Assembly: GCA_003599865.1 (NCBI GenBank)
Contig: QZKS01000082.1
Coordinates: 1-64,000 of the forward strand
Length of the DNA stretch: 64,000 bases
Origin: Desulfobacteraceae bacterium
GTDB taxonomy: Bacteria > Desulfobacterota > Desulfobacteria > Desulfobacterales > SURF-7
Direction of reading: 5' to 3'
Position 1 is the stretch's first letter, and each line of letters opens with the position of its first letter. Of this stretch, positions 37,196 to 47,483 are shown in pieces. Both the position numbers and the translations under genes were made by a program. Below the pieces are notes generated by a model that worked only from the letters and a program-made list of their open reading frames with translations, did no database searches and had not been told where the DNA came from.

Positions 37196-38524
37196 ATGAT
37201 TTCCGTTACGGTGACAAAAGGATATGACCTTCCCATTTCCGGCAGACCTTCTCCGGAAGTGAAGACGCTGAAAAAACCGCTGCGGGTGGCATCCCTGCCG
37301 GAGCGGATTCCCTTTATCAAACCAAGGCTTCAGGTGGAAGTCCATGATCATGTCAAGATCGGCTCCGTATTGTATGAGGACAAGCAGAATACCGATCTCA
37401 AATTCCTGTCCCCGGGAAGCGGAACGGTCACCGCGATCAATTTTGGTGAGCGTCGCGTCCTCCGGGAGATCGTCATTGAACTGGACCGGGAGGAGCAGGT
37501 TGTTGATTTCCCTAAAATTGCAGATTCGGACATCCGTTCACTGGAACGGGAAAGCCTGATCCGGATGCTGATGCAGGGAGGTGTCTGGACTCTGATCCGG
37601 GAGCTTCCGTTCCGGAATATCGCCGATCCGAAAAGCAGTCCGTCATCCATCTGGGTGGTGATGGACTCCGGAGAACCGTTTCAGGCATCTCCGGAAGTAT
37701 ACCTGCGGGGCCGGGAGGCATTGTTTTCTTTTGGCCTGAAAATCATCAAGCGGCTCGGAATTCCGGTCAATGTTTCCGCGCCGGATCACCTCCGCCTTCT
37801 GGGGATCAGTGAAATGATAACCCATCGGGTTCGCGGTCCATACCCGGCCCATGATCCCGGAGTTGTCCTGTATCAAACCAAAAAGAGCGCTTCGGAAAAT
37901 GTCTGCTGGTACCTGACGGGCCAGGATCTTCTGGCAATCGCTTCCCTGGTGAAAAACGGAAAATATCCGGTTGAACGGATCGTTGCCGCAGGCGGAAGCC
38001 GGGTGAAAACGGGCTGTCATTTTCAGACCCGGACCGGTGCTCCGATACGGGATATGATCCCGGAACTTGCAGACGATACAACATGCGTAGCCGGCGGCCT
38101 GCTTACCGGGTATGTGGTGGATGCAGACTCCTTTCTGGGGTTGCATGAAACCTCCCTGTTCTGCATGGACAAGGGGGATCAGGCACAGTTGTTCGGATTT
38201 CTCCGGCCGGGTCTGGCAAAACACAGTTATTCACGCACCTTTTTGTCCGTGTTTCGGAAACAGCCTTTTGATATGGACAGCGGCATGCATGGTGAGGAAA
38301 GGGCATGCGTCAATTGCGGTTCCTGCACCCGGGTCTGCCCGGTGGACATCCTGCCCCAGTTTACCATCAAATGTCTGGCGGCGGATGCCATTGAGGAGGT
38401 GCTTGCCCACGGCCTTCTGGACTGCGTGGAATGCGGACTCTGTTCGTATGTCTGCCCTTCCAAGATCGAACTCCGGGAGATTCTGCGGAAAGCGAAACAT
38501 GACTATTATATGGAACAGAAATAA
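37196..38524 (+). CDS. nqrA: Na+-translocating NADH:quinone reductase subunit A, with two intact Fe-S motifs
   Basis: NqrA/RnfC-like N-terminus (KGYDLPISGRPSPEV...), first gene of nqrA-F; C-terminal CVNCGSCTRVCP and CVECGLCSYVCP. Confidence 0.85.
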   Translation: MISVTVTKGYDLPISGRPSPEVKTLKKPLRVASLPERIPFIKPRLQVEVHDHVKIGSVLYEDKQNTDLKFLSPGSGTVTAINFGERRVLREIVIELDREEQVVDFPKIADSDIRSLERESLIRMLMQGGVWTLIRELPFRNIADPKSSPSSIWVVMDSGEPFQASPEVYLRGREALFSFGLKIIKRLGIPVNVSAPDHLRLLGISEMITHRVRGPYPAHDPGVVLYQTKKSASENVCWYLTGQDLLAIASLVKNGKYPVERIVAAGGSRVKTGCHFQTRTGAPIRDMIPELADDTTCVAGGLLTGYVVDADSFLGLHETSLFCMDKGDQAQLFGFLRPGLAKHSYSRTFLSVFRKQPFDMDSGMHGEERACVNCGSCTRVCPVDILPQFTIKCLAADAIEEVLAHGLLDCVECGLCSYVCPSKIELREILRKAKHDYYMEQK

Positions 38525-38535
38525 CGATTGATCCT

Positions 38536-39720
38536 ATGAAAATTATCCATAAATTATTTGATTCCCAGCGGAAGCATTTTGAAGGCAAGGGAAAACTCCG
38601 GATGCTCAAGCCCCTGTTCGAGGCCACCGAGACGTTCTTCCTTTTACCGGGGATCGTCGCCCGGTCCGGTCCCTATGTGCGGGACAGCCTGGATCTGAAG
38701 CGGTTCATGAGTTTTGTCATCCTTGCCCTGATGCCGCCCTTTTTCTTCGGAATTTACAATGCCGGCTATCAGTCCTGTCTGGTTTCCGGGCTTCCGGTCG
38801 ATTTTCTCACGGTCGTGATCCGGGGGCTGTGGATCGTGATGCCCCTGGTCGTTATTTCCTACGGAGTCGGATTCTTCTGGGAGATCCTGTTTGCATCCAT
38901 CCGGAAGCATCCCATCAGCGAAGGTCTTCTGGTCACGGGACTGCTGTTTCCCCTGACCCTGCCCCCGGCAGTCCCGTTATGGCAGGCCGCTTTGGGCATT
39001 TCTTTCGGGGTGGTGATCGGCAAGGAGGTATTCGGCGGAACCGGACGGAATATTTTCAACCCCGCGTTGACCGGAAGGGCATTCCTGTTTTTTGCCTATC
39101 CGACCAAGATGTCCGGCGATGCGGTATGGGTTTCCATCAGCGGTACGGCACAGCAGGTTGCCGATGCCGTTACCGGTGCAACCCCCCTGGCTGTCACGGT
39201 TCTGACCGAATCCGGAGAAACCGTTCTGACGGCGCTGGAAAAGGCCGGATACACCTTTTCCCGGCTTTTCTGGGGCAATTACCCCGGCAGCATCGGCGAT
39301 ACATCTGCCTTTTGCAGCCTGGTCGGCGCCGTGATTTTGATCCTGGTCGGCGTGGCCTCCTACCGGATTATCCTGGGAGGCGTTCTGGGTTTGCTGTCGA
39401 CCGGATGGCTGCTGAATTATTTGTCCGCTTCGTCGACCAATGTCTGGATGGTATTGCCTCCGTTGCATCATCTGGTCATGGGCGGTTTTGCCTTTGGCAT
39501 TGTGTATATGGCAACCGATCCGGTTTCCGCACCGGGTATGGAACACGTGAAATGGCTGTATGGCTTTTTGATCGGCGTGCTGACGGTTCTGATCCGGGTG
39601 TTCAACCCCGCTTTTCCGGAAGGGGTGATGATGGCGATCCTGTTCATGAACCTTTTTTCTCCTTTACTGGATCATATTGAAATCGGATGGCGGCTGAAAA
39701 AGAGGATTTCCAATGTCTGA
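38536..39720 (+). CDS. nqrB: NqrB
   Basis: Multi-TM; DAVTGATPLAV flavin-attachment-type motif; operon position. Confidence 0.9.
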   Translation: MKIIHKLFDSQRKHFEGKGKLRMLKPLFEATETFFLLPGIVARSGPYVRDSLDLKRFMSFVILALMPPFFFGIYNAGYQSCLVSGLPVDFLTVVIRGLWIVMPLVVISYGVGFFWEILFASIRKHPISEGLLVTGLLFPLTLPPAVPLWQAALGISFGVVIGKEVFGGTGRNIFNPALTGRAFLFFAYPTKMSGDAVWVSISGTAQQVADAVTGATPLAVTVLTESGETVLTALEKAGYTFSRLFWGNYPGSIGDTSAFCSLVGAVILILVGVASYRIILGGVLGLLSTGWLLNYLSASSTNVWMVLPPLHHLVMGGFAFGIVYMATDPVSAPGMEHVKWLYGFLIGVLTVLIRVFNPAFPEGVMMAILFMNLFSPLLDHIEIGWRLKKRISNV

Positions 39721-40462
39721 ATCCATTCGTACTCTCCTGTTTTCCGTTGTGTTGTGCCTGATCTGCGGCACCCTGCTTACGGCTGCCTCCAGCGGGCTGA
39801 AAGAGATCCAGCAGAAGAACATGACCATCGACCAGCGGAAAAACATCCTGCAATCCGTAGGGCTGGTCAAGACGGACCGGCAATACACCGGTGACGAGAT
39901 CAACCGGACCTTTGAACAAAAGATCAGCCGTCTGGTGGTGGATCAGACCGGCAGTGTAATCCCGTCTTCCGAAACAGGCGGTGCAAAAAGTGAAACCGAA
40001 CTTCCCATATACCTCTACACCAATGAGGACAAACAGGTGGAAGCCTATGTGATTCCCATTGACACCAGAGGGCTGTGGGGAAAAATTTACGGCTACCTGG
40101 CATTGAAAAGCGACGGCGCCACCATTTCCGGGTTTACGATCTACAAGCATTCGGAAACGCCCGGTCTGGGCGGCGAGATTGAGCAGAACTGGTTTCAGCG
40201 GAATTTTGTGGGAAAGAAAATCATCGGTCCGGAAGGCGAGTTTGTTTCCATTGCCGTTGCCAAGGGAAAAGCGGATGACAGCGTGCCGAAAGACCGGCGA
40301 CCCAATTATGTGGACGGCATCAGCGGCGCGACCCTGACCGGAAAATTTCTGACCCAGGGCTTAAAGGAAATTCTCACCAGCTATGAAGGGGTTTCCGTTA
40401 CCTTCCGGAATACCAAAGAATACTGCAAAACCAACAAAGAGACGCCATGGTGTCGAAAATGA
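39713..40462 (+). CDS. nqrC: NqrC
   Basis: YVDGISGATLTGKF flavin-attachment motif; ETPGLGGEIEQNWF. Confidence 0.92.
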   Translation: MSESIRTLLFSVVLCLICGTLLTAASSGLKEIQQKNMTIDQRKNILQSVGLVKTDRQYTGDEINRTFEQKISRLVVDQTGSVIPSSETGGAKSETELPIYLYTNEDKQVEAYVIPIDTRGLWGKIYGYLALKSDGATISGFTIYKHSETPGLGGEIEQNWFQRNFVGKKIIGPEGEFVSIAVAKGKADDSVPKDRRPNYVDGISGATLTGKFLTQGLKEILTSYEGVSVTFRNTKEYCKTNKETPWCRK

Positions 40463-41076
40463 AAATCAGAAATACCAAAATCTATAAAGCGTTTGCCAAT
40501 CCGGTCTGGGGCAACAACCCCATTTCCATCCAGATGCTGGGGATCTGCTCCGCCCTGGCGGTCACGGTTCAGCTCAAGACCGCAATTGTCATGTCTCTGT
40601 CCATGACCTTTGTGGTTGCCTTTTCCAGCATGACCGTGTCGCTGATGCGCAAGATCATTCCCCGGAACATCCGGATTCTGACCGAACTGGCCATTATCGC
40701 CACCCTTGTCATTCTGGCCGATGAATTCCTGCGGGCCTATTTTTATGACATCAGCAAACAGCTTTCGATTTTTGTCGGACTGATCATTACCAACTGCATC
40801 GTGATGGGCCGGGCCGAGGCGTTCGCCCTTTCCAATCCGCCGCACCTTGCCTTTGTGGACGGACTGGGGAACGGCGCCGGATATGGTGGTGTGCTGGTGA
40901 CGGTCGCTTTTATCCGGGAGCTTCTGGGGTCCGGAAAGATTTTTGGGTTCCGGGTGATACCAGAATCCGTTTATGCTGCCGGGTATGAGGATATGGGGTT
41001 TATGCTGCTGGCGCCGGCGGCTTTTATCATCATCGGTCTTCTGGTCTGGCTCCAGAAAGTCCTGGCAGGAGAATGA
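40447..41076 (+). CDS. nqrD: NqrD
   Basis: NPVWGNNPISIQMLGICSALAV; ITNCIVMGRAEAFA. Confidence 0.93.
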   Translation: MVSKMKIRNTKIYKAFANPVWGNNPISIQMLGICSALAVTVQLKTAIVMSLSMTFVVAFSSMTVSLMRKIIPRNIRILTELAIIATLVILADEFLRAYFYDISKQLSIFVGLIITNCIVMGRAEAFALSNPPHLAFVDGLGNGAGYGGVLVTVAFIRELLGSGKIFGFRVIPESVYAAGYEDMGFMLLAPAAFIIIGLLVWLQKVLAGE

Positions 41077-41121
41077 AGCTGATGGATCGGCTTTGTTGGT
41101 TTACGATACGGGAGTTTTGGC

Positions 41122-41730
41122 ATGAATGATCTGATCAATATTTTTCTGAATTCGGTTTTTGTGGGAAACATCCTGCTGGCATATTTTCTGGGTATGTGTT
41201 CCTTTGTGGCGGTTTCAAAAAATATTGATACGGCCATCGGACTCGGGTTTGCCGTGGTTTTTGTCCTGACGGTGACGACACCCGTGAACTGGCTGATCTA
41301 TCAATTCCTACTGGCCCCCGGAGCGCTGGCATGGGCCGGTCTGCCGGACATGGATCTGAGCTATCTCAAGCTGATCATGTTCATTGTGGTGATAGCCACC
41401 ATGGTTCAGGTCATTGAGATGCTGATCGATCAGTTTTCCAGAGCATTGTACGCGTCCCTGGGGGTGTTTCTGCCCCTGATTGCCGTAAACTGCGCGATCC
41501 TCGGGACCTCGCTGTTCATGGTGGAACGGAATCATACCTTTATTGAATCCGCGGTATTCGGATTCGGTTCCGGTGTGGGGTGGATGCTCGCTATCGTATC
41601 TTTGGCCGCCATCCGCATGAAGCTCCGGTATGCGAATACGCCCAGAGGGCTGGAGGGATACGGGATTACCATGATCGTAACCGGGCTCATGGCCATGGCA
41701 TTCATGCTGTTTTCAGGAATCACACTATAA
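41122..41730 (+). CDS. nqrE: NqrE
   Basis: [40 protein letters not shown]. Confidence 0.93.
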   Translation: MNDLINIFLNSVFVGNILLAYFLGMCSFVAVSKNIDTAIGLGFAVVFVLTVTTPVNWLIYQFLLAPGALAWAGLPDMDLSYLKLIMFIVVIATMVQVIEMLIDQFSRALYASLGVFLPLIAVNCAILGTSLFMVERNHTFIESAVFGFGSGVGWMLAIVSLAAIRMKLRYANTPRGLEGYGITMIVTGLMAMAFMLFSGITL

Positions 41731-42950
41731 TGACTTACATTGTCGGTATCAGCGTATTTACGGGAGTTGTTTTTCTTCTGGTGACGATCCTTCTGTTTAT
41801 TGAAGCAAAGGTCGTGACCAAAGGGGATTGCAGGATTCTCATCAACAAGGATGAGGAGAAGAGCCTCACGGTTTCATCCGGATCGACCCTTCTGGCGTCC
41901 CTGGTCAACAATGCCATATTTCTGCCTTCGGCCTGCGGCGGCGGGGGGTCCTGCGGCCTGTGCCGGTGCAAGGTGGATAAAGGCGGCGGCGATTTTCTGC
42001 CCACGGAACTGCCCCATCTGTCCCGGATGGATAAGAAGGAGAATATCCGTCTTGCCTGTCAGGTAAAGGTCCGGGAAAATATGCAGATTCGGATTCCCCC
42101 GGAAATTTTCAGTATTCAGAAGTACAATGCCGTGGTGGTTTCCAACGACAATGTGGCGACCTTTATCAAGGAGCTGGCATTGTCCCTTGATCCCGGACAG
42201 GAGCTGGAATTTCAGGCCGGTGCCTATATGCAGATCGATATTCCGGAATACGAGGTTGCGTTCTCCAAGTTTGATGTGGCGGACCGCTTCAATGCCGCGT
42301 GGGAAAAATTTGAACTCCGGAAACTGGAAGCGTCTTCCGAAGAGCCGGTTTATCGTGCCTATTCCCTGGCCAGTCCGCCCTATGAAAAAGAGCTGCTGAA
42401 ATTCACCATCCGTCTGGCAACACCGCCGGCGGATCATCCGGATGCACCGCCGGGCGTCGGCTCATCCTATGTGTTCAGCTTAAAGCCCGGTGACAAGATC
42501 ACCCTGAGCGGTCCGTATGGAGATTTTTTTGTCAAGGATACGGAGCGGGAAATGTGTTTTATCGGCGGCGGTGCCGGAATGGCCCCCATGCGGTGTCACA
42601 TTCTTCATCAGTTGAATACCGTGCAGACAAAACGGAAAATGACCTTCTGGTACGGGGCAAGATCGCGGCAGGAAATGTTTTATGATGACGAGTTTCAGGC
42701 GCTGGACCGGAAGTTTGACAATTTCGCCTATCACGTTGCCTTGTCGGACGCGCAACCGGAGGACAACTGGACCGGGATGACCGGTTTTATCCATCAGTGC
42801 CTGTTTGATTCCTATCTGAAGGGTCATCCGGACCCCACGGAAATTGAATATTATTTATGCGGACCGCCCATGATGATCAATGCTGTCATGAAAATGCTGG
42901 ACAGTCTCGGGGTGGAACCGGAAATGATCGCGTTTGATGATTTCGGGTGA
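41730..42950 (+). CDS. nqrF: NqrF (2Fe-2S, FAD, NADH-binding)
   Basis: CGGGGSCGLCRCKV 2Fe-2S motif; RAYSLASPP; GGGAGMAPMRCHI; start ATG overlaps nqrE stop. Confidence 0.95.
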   Translation: MTYIVGISVFTGVVFLLVTILLFIEAKVVTKGDCRILINKDEEKSLTVSSGSTLLASLVNNAIFLPSACGGGGSCGLCRCKVDKGGGDFLPTELPHLSRMDKKENIRLACQVKVRENMQIRIPPEIFSIQKYNAVVVSNDNVATFIKELALSLDPGQELEFQAGAYMQIDIPEYEVAFSKFDVADRFNAAWEKFELRKLEASSEEPVYRAYSLASPPYEKELLKFTIRLATPPADHPDAPPGVGSSYVFSLKPGDKITLSGPYGDFFVKDTEREMCFIGGGAGMAPMRCHILHQLNTVQTKRKMTFWYGARSRQEMFYDDEFQALDRKFDNFAYHVALSDAQPEDNWTGMTGFIHQCLFDSYLKGHPDPTEIEYYLCGPPMMINAVMKMLDSLGVEPEMIAFDDFG

Positions 42951-43048
42951 GACCGTACAGACTATTCATTGATTATTGGCAATTAACAATTGATTATTAA
43001 TTATTTTTTTTGAGCTTTTTCACAAATCAGTTTTCGAATGATCAATTA

Positions 43049-43185
43049 TTGATGAAATCGTAAAAAGTCGAAAATCATCTTTTTTGTCATTCTGACGAAA
43101 GTCAGAATCCAGTTTTTTCAATGGGTTCTGGACTCCGGTTTTCACCGGAGTGACGGAATTAGGACTTTTTACGGTTTCATCAATT
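43049..43185. repeat. Interspersed palindromic repeat, copy 3
   Basis: gatgaaatcgtaaaaagtcg...tctggactccggttttcaccggagtgacgg...ggactttttacggtttcatcaa. Confidence 0.75.
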
Positions 43186-43207
43186 ATTATAGAGCATAAT
43201 ATTTTTC

Positions 43208-43312
43208 AATTCCGTCATGCTGGACCTGATCCGGCATCCAGAAGCTCTGAAATTACTGGATTCTGATTTTCATCAGAATGACATGCAATGGGATTTTTTA
43301 CTACTGATGAAG
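43208..43312. repeat. Interspersed palindromic repeat, copy 4 (partial, tandem with copy 3)
   Basis: ttccgtcatgctggacctgatccggcatccagaag...ctgattttcatcagaatgac...ggattttttac. Confidence 0.6.
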
Positions 43313-43445
43313 TTTTAATAATCAATAATCAATTGTTAATAGTTAATGGTTAATGATTCGACAGAGAAATATTCGGCATGTCTTGCGGCTGTTCAGGCAG
43401 CTTTTTTATCAACCACCTCAAACCAGTAAAAACAGGGAGGAAAGA

Positions 43446-43607
43446 ATGGACAGATATGTATGTGATGTTTGCGGTTATGTGTATGACCCGGCTGATGGTG
43501 ATCCGGACAATGGTGTGAAACCGGGGACGGCATTCAAGGATCTGCCCGATGACTGGGAGTGTCCGGTGTGCGGTGCGTCCAAGGATGATTTTTCTAAAGA
43601 AGAGTAG
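43446..43607 (+). CDS. Rubredoxin
   Basis: [49 protein letters not shown]. Confidence 0.97.
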   Translation: MDRYVCDVCGYVYDPADGDPDNGVKPGTAFKDLPDDWECPVCGASKDDFSKEE

Positions 43608-43696
43608 AAGAACGTTTCTGTTGGTGTGAATTTCCCTGATGCTGCTTTCCGATGAAGGCGGCATCAGGGAAGGTTTAACGGTAAAAAGGGAACCAT

Positions 43697-44884
43697 ATGG
43701 AACAGATGGAAATTGCAAAAGGAATTTACAGCGTCGGAGCGGTGGACTGGAACATCAGGGATTTTCATGGGTATTCCACCCATAACGGAACCACTTACAA
43801 TGCCTTTTTGATCGTGGACGAGAAAATCGTCCTGATCGATACGGTTAAAAAAGCCTTTTCCGATCAGTTTCTGGATAATATTTCAACCATCATTGACCCC
43901 AAAAAGATTGATTTTCTCATCAGCAATCACACGGAGATGGATCATTCCGGCGGTTTGCCGCGGGTCATGCACCGGATTGGAGAAGACAAGCCGATCTATT
44001 GTTCCAAGATGGGAGAAAAAAACCTGTCGAAACATTTTCCGCAGAAATGGAATTACCGGGCGGTTGAAAACGGCAGTACATTGAGTCTGGGCAAGAGGAC
44101 ATTGCAGTTTCTGGAAACCCGGATGCTGCATTGGCCGGACAGCATGTTTACCTATCTTGTGGAAGACAAAATTCTGTTTTCCAGCGATGGATTCGGACAG
44201 CATTATGCCGGTCCGGAAAAATTTGATGACCAGGTCGGTGATGCGATCATGCCTCACGCCAAAAAATATTTTGCCAATATTCTGCTGCTGTATGCGGCCA
44301 AGACATTGAAGCTGGTGGATACCGTGAAGGAAATGGGTCTTGCATTCCATATGATCTGTCCGGATCACGGGATTATCTGGCGGAAAAACCCGCAGAGGAT
44401 TATCGATGCCTATGTGGAATGGAGCGAGCAGAAATCCGCAAAAAAAGTGCTGATTGTTTACGATACCATGTGGCACAGTACGGAAAAGATGGCGGAAAAA
44501 ATTGCAGAGGGTGCGGCCCGGGAAGGCGTGGAAGTCCGGCCCATGAATCTCCGGCATTGCCATCGCAGCGATGTGATGACCGAGGTCATGGATGCCCGTG
44601 CGATTGTGGTCGGTTCTCCGACCCTGAACAACAATCTGTATCCCACGGTCAGTGACTTTCTGACATACATGAAAGGATTGAAACCCAAAAATAAAATCGG
44701 CGCGGCTTTCGGTTCCTATGGATGGAGCGGTGAAGCAGCCGGGATGATCCAAAGCGAACTGGAAGGCATGAAGTTTGAAACGATCGATCCGGGATTGAAA
44801 ATCCAGTATGTGCCGGATCCGGAAGAAATCGATGCCTGTATCGGGTTCGGCCGAAAGATCGGCAAAGCCGTAAAGGACGGTTGA
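43697..44884 (+). CDS. roo: Flavodiiron protein / rubredoxin:oxygen oxidoreductase
   Basis: HTEMDHSGG di-iron ligands; MLHWPDSMFTYL; flavodoxin domain VLIVYDTMWHSTEKMAEKIAEG. Confidence 0.95.
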   Translation: MEQMEIAKGIYSVGAVDWNIRDFHGYSTHNGTTYNAFLIVDEKIVLIDTVKKAFSDQFLDNISTIIDPKKIDFLISNHTEMDHSGGLPRVMHRIGEDKPIYCSKMGEKNLSKHFPQKWNYRAVENGSTLSLGKRTLQFLETRMLHWPDSMFTYLVEDKILFSSDGFGQHYAGPEKFDDQVGDAIMPHAKKYFANILLLYAAKTLKLVDTVKEMGLAFHMICPDHGIIWRKNPQRIIDAYVEWSEQKSAKKVLIVYDTMWHSTEKMAEKIAEGAAREGVEVRPMNLRHCHRSDVMTEVMDARAIVVGSPTLNNNLYPTVSDFLTYMKGLKPKNKIGAAFGSYGWSGEAAGMIQSELEGMKFETIDPGLKIQYVPDPEEIDACIGFGRKIGKAVKDG

Positions 44885-44911
44885 TGGAGCCTTAAAAAAA
44901 GGAGAACGCAT

Positions 44912-46606
44912 ATGGCGGTCGACATTACCATAAAGATTGCAGGAGAGGCCGGGCAGGGGATTCAGACCGTGGGAGATTTTTTGTCTCTGGTCTGTCATAA
45001 GGCGGGGCTGTATCTGATGGCGATCAACGATTTTGAGTCCAGAATCCGGGGCGGGTACAGTTTTTTTCAGATCCGGGTCAGTGACCGGCCTGTATTCGCA
45101 CCCTGCCCGAAGGTCAACCTTCTGGTCGCATTGAATCAGAAATCCTGCGATGCCTATGAACATGAGCTGACCGGCGACGGTCTCATCATGATCGATATTC
45201 CGGACGGAAATTCCGGCAACCGGATTGCGCTTCCCATGAAGGCGCTTGCGGAAAAGGCAGGGGGAAAGATTTCCGCCAATACGGTTGCGGCAGGCGCCTG
45301 TCTCGGACTGATGGGAGCACCCATCGGGATTCTGGAAGAGATCCTGAAAGACCAATTCGGGGAGAAATCGGAGGATGTGCTTGCCATGAACCTTTCTGCC
45401 GCCAAACTTGGATTCGAGCATGTCGGGGATATCCGTTTTTCCGGAAAATTTGAATGGAAACCGGAAACACCCAAGGGCATATTGATGGACGGTTCAAAAG
45501 CCATTGCCCTGGGTGCGCTGGCCGGTGATTGCCGGGTGACGGCGTTTTACCCCATGTCTCCGGCCACCGGCATCATGACCTATCTGGCATCCCTGACGGA
45601 TGATTTCCCGCTTGTCGTGGAACAGGCTGAAGACGAGATCGCCGCCGTCAACATGGTTATCGGCGCTTCCTTTGCCGGGGTGCGCGCCATGACAGCCACA
45701 TCCGGCGGCGGATTCTGTCTGATGACCGAAGGTATCGGGCTTGCGGCGATCACGGAAACCCCCATTGTGGTTGTGAACGCCCAGAGACCGGGCCCTGCAA
45801 CCGGACTGCCCACCCGGACAGCCCAGGGCGATCTGATGTTCGTGATCAATGCCGCCCAGGACGAGTTTCCCCGATTTGTCCTGGCACCGGGAACGCCGGC
45901 AGAAGCCTTTGAGATCACGGCAAGGGCTTTTCATCTTGCGGAAAAATATCAGGTTCCGGTAATCATTCTGGCCGACCAGACCCTGTGTGATTCCATCTGT
46001 ATTTCGGAAAAATCCCTGAAAGCGCCCCAGACCATCGAGCGTTTTATTACCGATGACAGCCGGATGGAATCGCCTTCGGAGTACAACAGATATGCGGTGA
46101 ATCCATCCGGTATTTCACCCAGAGCCCTTCCATGCAATGGAAAAGCGCTGGTGCTGGCCTCCGGAAATGAGCACGAGGAAGACGGGCATATCTCGGAAGC
46201 GATTTCCGACCGGATTCTGATGGTGGACAAGCGCAAGGCAAAACTGCCGGCCATGCTTTCGGAAATGGGCTCTCCGGAAATTGACCATGAAAAGAGCGAG
46301 ATCCTGCTGGTGGGATGGGGTTCCGGCAAGGGACCGATCCAAGAGGCCGCCGGTCTCCTGCGCAAAGAGGGATTGAGCGTCGGAAGCGTCCATATGACCG
46401 ATCTGTGGCCTTTCCCGGCTGATGCCGTCACAAGGATACTGGAAACATGCAAGCGCTTTTTTGTGGTCGAGGGCAATTCGACTGCACAGCTCGGAAGACT
46501 GATCCGCGAACAGACCGGAATGGCCCATCATGGCGCCGTACTCAAGTATGACGGCAGGCCGTTTTTTCCGGATGAGATCGCAGAAGGCGTCCGGAAATAT
46601 TTATAA
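44912..46606 (+). CDS. 2-oxoacid:ferredoxin oxidoreductase, fused gamma/alpha subunit
   Basis: IAGEAGQGIQTVGDFL; YPMSPATGIM; EQAEDEIAAVNMVIGASFAGVRAMTATSGGGF. Confidence 0.93.
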   Translation: MAVDITIKIAGEAGQGIQTVGDFLSLVCHKAGLYLMAINDFESRIRGGYSFFQIRVSDRPVFAPCPKVNLLVALNQKSCDAYEHELTGDGLIMIDIPDGNSGNRIALPMKALAEKAGGKISANTVAAGACLGLMGAPIGILEEILKDQFGEKSEDVLAMNLSAAKLGFEHVGDIRFSGKFEWKPETPKGILMDGSKAIALGALAGDCRVTAFYPMSPATGIMTYLASLTDDFPLVVEQAEDEIAAVNMVIGASFAGVRAMTATSGGGFCLMTEGIGLAAITETPIVVVNAQRPGPATGLPTRTAQGDLMFVINAAQDEFPRFVLAPGTPAEAFEITARAFHLAEKYQVPVIILADQTLCDSICISEKSLKAPQTIERFITDDSRMESPSEYNRYAVNPSGISPRALPCNGKALVLASGNEHEEDGHISEAISDRILMVDKRKAKLPAMLSEMGSPEIDHEKSEILLVGWGSGKGPIQEAAGLLRKEGLSVGSVHMTDLWPFPADAVTRILETCKRFFVVEGNSTAQLGRLIREQTGMAHHGAVLKYDGRPFFPDEIAEGVRKYL

Positions 46607-46618
46607 GGGAGAAATATT

Positions 46619-47473
46619 ATGGTAACCGTTCAGGACTTTGACTGCACATATGAGAACAAATGGTGTCCGGGATGCGGGAACTTCGGCATCCTGTCTTCCA
46701 TGAAAGAGGCTTTTGCCGCTCTGGATCTGCCGCCGGAAAAACTGCTGCTCATATCCGGCATCGGGCAGGCTGCCAAGACGCCCCATTTCCTGCGATGCAA
46801 CCTGCTCCACTCCCTGCACGGCCGGGCACTACCCATTGCCACCGGCGCAAAGATGGCGAACCATGATCTGACCATTGTCGTCAATTCCGGAGACGGCGAC
46901 TGCTACGGCGAGGGCGGAAATCATTTTATGAACGCCATCCGGAGAAATGTCGATCTGACGCTTCTGGTTCACAACAACAAGGTGTATGGCCTGACCAAAG
47001 GCCAGGCTTCGCCCACCTCGGACCCGGGCACGGTCACCAAGGCCCAGCCGCATGGTGTGATTGCGGAATCCTTCAACCCCCTGGCGGTCGCCTTATCGCT
47101 GGGAGCGGGATTCGTGGCGCGCGGTTTTTCCGGAGACGGAGAACAGCTGACCCGCCTGATACAGGCCGGTATCCGGCACAAGGGATTTGCGCTGATTGAT
47201 ATTGCCCAGCCCTGTGTTTCCTTTAACCGGGTGAATACCCACGCCTGGTACAAAAAACGGGTCTATGACCTGGAAACGGAAAACCACCAAACCGATGATC
47301 TGCAAAAAGCGCTGGCCTTGTCTTTTCAATGGGGAGACCGGATACCCACGGGAATTTTTTTTCGGAAGGAGACCCCCACATTTACGGAACGACTCGGAAT
47401 CATTCAGGACGGGCCGATCATCAGCCGGACCCATGACCCGCAAAAATTACAGGACCTGCTTTCCGCACGTTGA
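46619..47473 (+). CDS. 2-oxoacid:ferredoxin oxidoreductase, beta subunit (TPP-binding)
   Basis: WCPGCGNFGIL; GDGDCYGEGGNHFMNAIRRNVDLTLLVHNNKVYGLTKGQ. Confidence 0.95.
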   Translation: MVTVQDFDCTYENKWCPGCGNFGILSSMKEAFAALDLPPEKLLLISGIGQAAKTPHFLRCNLLHSLHGRALPIATGAKMANHDLTIVVNSGDGDCYGEGGNHFMNAIRRNVDLTLLVHNNKVYGLTKGQASPTSDPGTVTKAQPHGVIAESFNPLAVALSLGAGFVARGFSGDGEQLTRLIQAGIRHKGFALIDIAQPCVSFNRVNTHAWYKKRVYDLETENHQTDDLQKALALSFQWGDRIPTGIFFRKETPTFTERLGIIQDGPIISRTHDPQKLQDLLSAR

Positions 47474-47483
47474 TGGAGGCTGT

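Noticed and set aside
37196-42950. Rnf complex instead of Nqr
   Set aside because: Gene order A-F, NqrB/NqrC flavin motifs and an NqrF with 2Fe-2S/FAD/NADH domains indicate Nqr; RnfB/RnfG-type genes are absent.
43883-45421. 512 aa minus ORF
   Set aside because: Antisense to flavodiiron and 2-oxoacid oxidoreductase genes; no recognisable motifs.
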